64,000 bases of DNA from Azolla caroliniana (Eukaryota; Polypodiophyta), in assembly GCA_043228905.1 (NCBI GenBank), contig JBHGNT010000006.1, positions 14,136,001-14,200,000 on the forward strand, in the 5' to 3' direction. Positions 12,201-21,200 of the stretch are shown here, piece after piece (position 1 is the first letter of the stretch; every line of letters begins with the position of its first letter). The translations under genes and the position numbers were made by a program. The notes beneath the pieces were generated by a model. That model searched no databases. It was not told where the DNA came from and worked only from the letters and a program-made list of their open reading frames with translations.

Positions 12201-15200
12201 ACAAGAGTCACTTAACTACGAAATAACTATTTCACACGCGTTCCCCAATTTTGTATAAATAGGCTATACCAGTCTCTTTTGTAAAGACTTTATTTTTTCT
12301 GCTACTTGCAAAGAAGCTCTATTCTTTGGCTGTGTCTCTATTTTTTGCAACCATTTTTGCTACTGCTGTCTAACAGCCATTCTCACAGCTTGGCTGTGTC
12401 TATTTTTTTGTTCTAACAACGGTTCCGCTGCTGCTATTAACAGCTTTGCTCACATGGTATCAGAGCAATTAGGTCTCCATATCCTCAGCTTGGTTTTTTA
12501 CCAAAGAGCACACAAACCTATCTTCTTTTATCCCATGCTCCCACCCTTAAGAGGAGTTTTTTCTTTTCTTTGCAACCTCCCTCTCAACCCTATTGAGAAG
12601 GTTCTCTTAGTAGCCACCCTCCCAACCTGCAGAGGAGGTTCTTTTTTTTTGTTTCTCCTCATCTGAGCCTCACCTAGGGAGGAGTAGAAAGTCCTACTTA
12701 CAGCTGCTGCAAATTGTCCAGTTGTAGCTCAAGAGGAGGATATCCATGGCCTCACATGCCACCATTGTTTCATCAACCATTCCCCAACTCACCAAAGAGT
12801 CCAACTTGGATGGGAATAATTACTTGGATTGGGAACTGCAGATAAAGACCTTGCTACAGTACCATTGTCTATAGAATGTAGTCAATGGTAATGACAAGAA
12901 ACCACCGGTAACTTCATCCTCTTCAACCAAATCAGTTGCTGGCTCATCTAAAGCTGAAATTGAAGCTTGGCTAAATAAGGATTCTCATGCTCATGCATTC
13001 CTCATGTTTAATATTAAACCAAGCATCGCTCATCAATTTCAATATACATATGAAGAGACAACCAATGAACTATGGGCAGCCATAAAAAAGAGGTATCATC
13101 GAGCTAATCATGCTCAAACGATAGCTATTGAGAGCCAATTAGAAACTCTCAAGATTCATGACACTACCAACATCATGGATCAAATAACACAATTTGTTAC
13201 TCTCCGAAAGGAACTAGTTTCTTTGGGAAGCAAGTCAATTGAAGTTGAGTTTGTGCATCGTCTAATGATAAAGTTGCTTGAGACATTCTCAGCCTTTTGT
13301 GACACAATTTCTCTTCTTCCCAACACCTTATATGAATACAATTCTTGGCATGCTACAAGACAAGGCAACAAGGAAGAGAAGTGCCAAAACTTCCAATGAG
13401 ATGCTTTTACATGCGAAAAGTAAAGGCAAGTGGAAATGACAACTCCTACAACAAACCCAATCCAAGACCACCAACCAACCTAGCCTACAAGGAGCTCACT
13501 TGTCATTATTGTGGCTACAAAGGTCACATTCTGCCCGACTGTCGGAAAAAGAAAAGGGACAATGCCAAGAAATCTTCTTCTGCCGAAAGTCAACCTACAC
13601 CAAAATCAAACTCGGTCCACTCAGCCAAAGAAACAATTTTCCATAGCATTGAGGAACATTCTTCACATTTGGTTGGAACAACTACCTCAACCATTGATGA
13701 GTGGTTAGTAGACAGTGGTTCCACTGCACACATGACTTATGACAAATCCATTTTGCATGATGTGAACCTAGCTCCTCCCAAATCTTTGTAGAAGATGCCT
13801 CAAGCATGGAGGCTTTGTGTGTAGGTAATGTGTTTCTTAACACTTCTTCAAATGACAAACCTACCGTTCTTCAAGATGTGCTACATGTGCCTCACATCTC
13901 TGCCAACCTACTTTCGGTCTACTGAATCACAAAGCAAGGTTATGGAGTCTACTTTGATAGCTCAGTTTTAGAAGTCATTGACACCAACAACCTACAAATT
14001 GTAGCTAGTGGCACATAAGAAGGGGGTTTATATCACCTGAAAAGTTCCCACAACCCCTTGGAAAAATCCAAATCTCATCTTCTTCATCTTCTTCAAGGCT
14101 CTCATGCCTTGGTGGCATAAGAAGATCCCATGTTGTGGCATGCTAGGTTCGGTCACCTCAACTATGATTCTCTACAAAAGCTCTCCTCTTCACAGCTAGA
14201 TGAGGGCTTGCCTATTTTCAAAACTCCCAATACCCCATGTGTTGCTTGTCTTCATGGCAAGCAGCACCGGGAGCTTTTCCCTCATGAAGCCACTCACTGT
14301 GCAACATCTATCTTGGAGTTAGGGCACATGGATCTTTATGGTCCCATGAAAACCACTACTCTTGGTGGTGCACGCTACTTCATGCTTATCATTGATGATT
14401 TCTCTTGTAAGGTTTGGGTTTATTTTCTTATAGAGAAATCTCTAACCTTCACGAAATTTCAAGAATGGGTAGCTCTTGTGGAGAACGAGACATCAAGGAA
14501 AGTTCGAAAGATCAGGTCCGACAATGGTAGAGAGTTTATCTCCCAAGCTTTCCACCATTTCTGCTCTCAACGAGGCATTGCGTGCCAATTTTCTACACCC
14601 AATACTCCTCAACAAAATGGAGTTGTGGAAAGGAAGAACCGGACAGTCCAAGAGATGGCTTGTACAATGCTATCTCAACCTGTTCTTCCTCCCTCGTTTC
14701 GGGGTGAAGCTGTCAACACAACAGTCTACATCATCAACTGTTGGCTAACAAAAGCAGTTGCTGCGATGACCCCTGCAGAAGTATTTATAGGTGTAAGGTA
14801 TGCACTATCTCATTTTAAAGTCTTTGGTTGTGATGCTTATGTTCACATTTCAGATCATAAAACGACTAAATTTGAGTCCAAAACCAAGAAATTTGCATTT
14901 CTTGGTTACAACACACAATCGAAAGCTGGCAGGTTATGAGATTTAAAATCAAAGTTCCTAGTCATCTCTAGGGGTTTTCATTTTGTGGAGTCACCTGAGT
15001 TCACGGTTGAAATCCCAGCTCCTCCGGAATCTCTTATTTTAGACCAAGATGACTCACCTTCAAGTCCCCCATCTCCTCCTACTCAACCTCTAACTTCGCC
15101 AACAATTCAAACCTCTCCCTCAACTCCACTTGTTTCCCCTCTCTCTACGCACCAACTTTCACCACTTCCTAAGTAGCTTCAAGACACCATTCGTGATTCT

Positions 15201-18200
15201 CATCTCTTCGATGCTGAACTTCATGAATATACATCTAGTTCTCCGACCAACATGAAAAGAACATGTAGGTCACAACGGCCTCTTCACTCATGCAACTTTG
15301 CCTTACTGTGCATTGTTGTGCAATCACAAGAACCCACAACAACAAAAGAGGCCCTTGTTCTTCCTAAGTGGAAAGCAACAATGGAAGTTGAACTTGATTC
15401 CATTGCGAGGAATCATACATGGGAGCTGGTCCCATGGCCTCAACATCGCCAAGTCATTGGACTGAAATGGATTTTCAAGACCAAGTACCATGCTGATGGT
15501 ACTTTAGATAAGCACAAGGAACGTTTAGTTGCAACAGGCTACTCACAAGTGGAAGGAGTGGATTATGAGGAAACTTTTGCTCCAACAGCAAGGTACACCT
15601 CTATTCGATGTTTGCTTGCGCTTGCTGCTCACTACAAATGGCCCATCTTTCAAATGGATGTCAAGTCAGCCTTCCTTAATGTTGACTTGAAAGACGAAGT
15701 TTATGTTGAACAACCTCCACGTTTCGAGATTTCAGAGTGGAAAAACATGGTCTATAGGTTACACAAAGCCTTGTACGGCTTAAAGCAAGCTCCCAAAGCT
15801 TGGCATGACAAAATTGATACCTTCTTTCTCTCACTTGGGTTTAAGCACTGTTATGTTGACAACAATCTCTATGTCTTTTCCTAAGAAAATCTGCTATGCT
15901 TGATCATATTATATGTTGATGATCTTCTAATTACAGGGTCCTTTGCATCGAAAATCGAGGAGCTCCATGCTGACCTCAAAACCACATTCGAAATGATTGA
16001 TCTAGGATTTCTCCATTACTTCATAGGTATGGAGGTCTATCAATCACCTTGAGGCCAACATAGGTATCTTAGGCAGCTCCTTGAGACCTATGGAGGTCTA
16101 TCAATCACATGGTGGTATCTTCCTCAACCAACATAGGTATCTCAGTCAACATAGGTAGCTCCTTGAGACCTATGGCATGTCAAATTGCAGGCCACTCTCT
16201 TGTCCGATGGATCCTAACTCAAAGCTATCTCGTGAAGATGATTCTCCCATATTTGAAGATATCACCAAATATAGACGGGTAATTGGGTCTCTTCTTCCCT
16301 TAACTTATACCAGGCATGATTTTTCCTATAGCGTGAGTATTCTCAGCCAATTCTTAAGTGCTCCGAGACAAAGTCATTGGCAAGCAACTAATCGAGTTCT
16401 TAGGTACTTGGCCAACACACTCGACTATGGTCTGTCTTTTAGAGGCGGCATTGAGCTTGTTGGCTACTCGGATGTTGATTGGGCAGATGATATTGATTTT
16501 AGAATGTCCACATCTGGCTATTGTTTTACGTTAGGTTCAGGCTTGATTTTGTGTAAATCAAAGAAGCAAAACTCAGTTTCTACTTCATCAACAGAAGCTG
16601 AATATTGAGCCTACATAGATACTTGTTGTGAGTTGCTATGGTTAATGCAATTATTTTTTCACATTGGTGTTTTGCAAGACTCTCCTATTGCAGTTTTCAC
16701 TGATAGCCAAAGTGCTTGTGCCTTGGCATATAGCTCAACATTTCATGGTAGAACAAAACATATTGAAGTGCGCTACCATTTTTTTTGTGAATTATTGAAA
16801 TCACAATTCATCAACTTGGCATATTGTCCTACTCAAGAAAATGTGGCTAATTTATTTACTAAGCCACTTCCAAGGCAAGCCATTGATCAACTCCTTGGTC
16901 GACTCAATGTTGGACCACCGTTTTGGAGCTGAGAGGTGTTGGAGGGTAGCAACTCAGACTTGCACTCTCTTTCATCTTTATTATCTCTCTTCCTAGATTC
17001 TTCTCTCTCTAGAATCTGCAACACTTTAAATGCTTTCTCTCTCTTTGTTCCGATCAGTGACATTTATCCAACGTCTTTGGGAACTCCCTAAATGAAGGTA
17101 CCCAAGGTTGGCACTTATGTCATCAAGACAACTGGCTGAAAATGGAGACACTCATTGTTGGTATTCTGAAATGCAGCAATGGTTCGAGTCACATTGCATG
17201 AGTATAAATGCACTACCCCCGTTCCAATATAGCTTGGACTGTGCCCATCTAAATATGACCAAAATGGAAAAGAACAAAGTGATCTGAACTGATATTATTA
17301 ACTTGGAAAACAAGATAACATGGATCAGCCCCAAAATACCACTTGGTACAAGATGGCCCACTATAAGACGCTTCTTACATACATCGGAGGATGGATTTGT
17401 TATCAGGCCACCTTATATGGACATACATCTATCCTATGCGTTGCGTAGTGTGATAGGCCAACTGTGAACTTTATCACATCAGCTACAGATTGAGGTAGGC
17501 AGATATACACGACTACCTCTAGAAGAGAGAATTTGCCAATTGTGTCATCAAGGAGTGGAATCTGAGGAACACTATGTTTGTCATTGTAGTGTCTTTTATG
17601 AAATTAGAGGGAGATACCATTGCCTCATTAAACAAGGCTTTGGCCCACTACGCAAGGTAATGGAATATAAGGACCAACGATGCCTATGACTTTTCTTGCT
17701 AGAGCTCAAGAGACACCGGGAAACGTTGTTGAAGAATACAACCACACAAGCTCATCCACAAAGAACAATCACAACTTTCTTTAGCCCCATCACTCCTACT
17801 AATGCTACAAGTTCATCACGGGATACACAAATGGGCCCCAGGCTAGGACATAACAAAGGGGTTACAATTGATCGGGCAATAGCAATTTGCCGTGCACGTA
17901 GGCCCTGATCCCATGGACCACGACTCGACACCCTTGTCATCGACATATAAAAGCCATTATCTCCCGCCATTGTTGGTGATTCCCTCGCTTCGGAGGCATT
18001 TCCATTTTGGATCGACCTATGCTAGAGATCTTTCAAAGACAAAAGCTACAATATACCGAACTTGAGAATCTCACATGTGCCAAAAACCAGATTCCCTCGT
18101 TTCTTCTTTTTTCATCTTATTTACTTTTATATTTACTGTGTAATACTTATTTTATTTTGATTTGTTCTCAGAGACGAGAAAACACTCAAGATGTAATCTC

Positions 18201-21200
18201 TTATTTGGTCTTATAGGCCATTTTGGCCTCTTAAAAGACGTCAATATGTCTTTCTTTCTTTCTCTAGAATCTGCAACACTTTAAATGCCTTTTGTCTCTT
18301 CCACTTTTTCCAAGATATTCCCTCTTATTCCTAGTTTATTGTACCTGTTTGGTAGTAGAAGAGTCACTAACTACCAAACAACCATTTCACCCAGTTTTGT
18401 ATAAATAGGCTGTACCAGCCTCTTTTGTAAAGACTTTATTTTTGCTGCTACTAAAAAACAAGCTCTACTCTTTGCAACCATGTTTGGTACTGTTGTCTAA
18501 CAGCCTTCTCACAGCTTGGCTGTGTCTATTTGGTTCCAACAACTGTTCCGTTGTTGCTATTAATAGCTTTTCTCATATAGGCAAGGTTCAGATGAGGGGA
18601 AAAAAAAGAACCTCCTTTGTAGGTTGGGAGGGTGGCTGCTAAGAGAACCTCCTCTTTAGGGTTGGGAGGGGGGCTGCAAAGAAAATAAAAAACTCCTCTT
18701 AAGGGTAGGATAAAAGAAGATAGGTCAGTGTGCTCTTTGGCTGAGGATATGGAGACCTCACTGCTCTGATACCATGTGAGAAAAGCTGTTAATAGCAGGA
18801 ACGGAACTGTTGGTAGTATTGAAAAATGAGATAAATGAAGATAGGTCTGTGTGCTCTTGGCAAAAATCAGGCTGAGGATATTGAGGGGGGCTGCAAAGAA
18901 AATAAAAAACTGCTCTTGAGGGTGGGATAAAAGAAGATGGTCTGTGTGCTCTTTGGCAAAAAAAACAGGCTGAGGATATGGAGACCTCATTGCTCTGATA
19001 CCATGTGAGAAAAGCTGTTAATAGCAGCAACGGAACAGTTGTACCTTCAATTGGGCAATTTCTCCTTTATTGTTACCTGTGATAATTATATCATCCTCAT
19101 ACACAAGTAATGTAGTATGCTCCTTGTCTTGTCGGAAAAACATTGTATGGCCTGCTTTAATCTGTTGGTATCCCATACCCACCGTAGCCCTTCTTAACTT
19201 GTCGAACTAGGCTCGAGGAGATTGCTTTAGTCCATAAGTGACTTCCTTAGTCTGCAAACCTTGCCTACTGTTTGAATTGTATCAAAACTTGGGGGGATAT
19301 CCATGTACACTTCCTCCATCAACTCTCCATGAAGGAATGCATTTTTTACATCTAATTGATGTAATTTCCAATCCTTATTCACTACTAAGGAAATAAGCGT
19401 TCTAACAGTGCTCATATTCACTACAAGTGCAAAAGTTTCATCATAATCAATGCCATATGTTTATCTATATCCTTTAGCTACTAATCATGGTTTGTAACGA
19501 TCTATTTTGCCCTTTGGGGTTTGTTTTATTGTAAACACCCATTTGCACCCAACTGCCTTCTTTCCTGGTGGTAGTAATACAATCTCCCAAGTTTTGTTCT
19601 TCTCAAGAACTCCGAGTTCTTCTTGCATAGCTGCTTTCCACTTTGGATCTTCTTTAGCAACCTGCCAACACTTGGGTAAAGTGACGGTACAACACAAGAG
19701 GTCTATACCAACTATAGGTTGTGTTGTACCGTCAACAGTTTGAATGCTCTCTGGTATTGCTAAGCGAGTATATGAAGAGAATTTGCTAGCATTGCCTGTT
19801 ACATGCCTAGATGCACCAGAATCAGTTATCGATTCTGGTGTATAGGCAAGACTATGTGTGTTACTAGTAACTTTGGTCGAAGAAGCATAGGTAGCAACGT
19901 TACCCCTTGGCATGAATGCGGCGCTTTGATTCCTCCTAAGTTTTTCTAAGAGAGCTTGATACCCTTTGGTGAACACCACCTTAGCTCCGTTCTCTTCTTC
20001 TGCTACCATCAGGTTTGCTTGGTGACCTCTTCCACCTCTTCGGCCCCCACGACCACGACCTCTAGTTTGTCCACACCCTCCATATTCTAGAAGTCAAGGT
20101 GGTGGTTGTGTTTCCATCACACCTCTAGACGCTACAGTCTCATCCTGCTTCATGTATTTCACCAAAGTTTTCACATGATCCTCGTTCAATTTTGACAACA
20201 CCTCATCCATCCTCTCAACCTAGACTATCTCTTCTCAGCTCTTCTAACTTCTTTTTTGAAGTCACCTCTCATTCACATAGCACTGTCATCCTAGAAGGAG
20301 AAGTCTCCCTTTCCTCTCTTGGATGCTAGGATAGTGCTGTTCCGATCACTGTTACAATAGCAGAGGGATGGATCTAGGGTTTGGCAGAGGGGAGGATCTA
20401 GGGTTTTGTAGAGGGGCTGATCTAGGCTTTGATACCATATTGAAAAATGAGAAAAGCACCTTTATTCTCAAGAATATACATATATCTCACAACAGGAGAC
20501 GGAAAAACACAGAGATCACTTTTTACATGAGGAGAAGGTCCCTCTTAAAGGCCAAGATCTGGCTGTTGGGATAACTAGCTGTTGGGGCTGGCTAGCTGTT
20601 TCGGCTATAACTTTAATCATTCTCAACAGATAGGACAAAAAATAGACACAGCCAAGCCGTGAGAAGGCTGAGTAGCAAAAATGGTTGCAAAGAGTAGAGA
20701 CACAACCAAAGAGTAGAGCTTCTTTGCAAGTATCAGCAAAAGTAAAGTCTTTACAAAAGAGGCTGGTATAGCCTATTTATACAAAATTAAGGAACGTGGG
20801 TGAAATGGTTGTTTGTTAATTAAGTGACTCTTGTACTATTGAACAGGTACAATAAACTAGGAATAAGAGGGAATATCTTGGAAAAAGTGGAAGAGAGCAA
20901 AGGCATTTAAAGCGTTGCAGATTCTAGAGAGAGAAGGCATTTAAAGAGTTGTAGATTCTAGAGAGAGAAGGCATTTAAAGAGTTGCAGATTTTAGAGAGA
21001 GAAGAATCTAGGAAGAGAGAGAATGTAGAAGAGAGATAATAAAGATGAAAGAGAGTGCAGGTCTAGAGCTGCCACCCTCCAACATGGAGGTTACGGAGAT
21101 CACACAGCTTTGATACCATGTGAGCAAACTGTTATGAATAGTGATAAAATGCCAAAGAAGCTAGCAACACCTTAAAAATAAGCGAAAACAAGAACTATAT

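Larger units (their letters stand above)
11924..18577 (+). mobile_element. Ty1/copia element copia C in CSN6 intron 2
   Basis: A full-length but decayed copia in the sense orientation: 5' LTR, primer-binding site, gag-pol remnant, then a 3' LTR split by a LINE. The LTR pair is recognised by shared blocks, including TCTCTCTAGAATC, CCAAGATATTCCCTCTT and TTGTATAAATAGGCT (TATA-like). Many stops and frameshifts show that it is old. Its transcription direction is the same as CSN6. Confidence 0.9.

Noticed and set aside
18526-19030. Overlapping - strand frames with leucine-rich, membrane-like sequence
   Set aside because: They coincide with the inverted copia leader modules. The hydrophobic look comes from the CTTTT/CTCCC-rich leader, which is noncoding.
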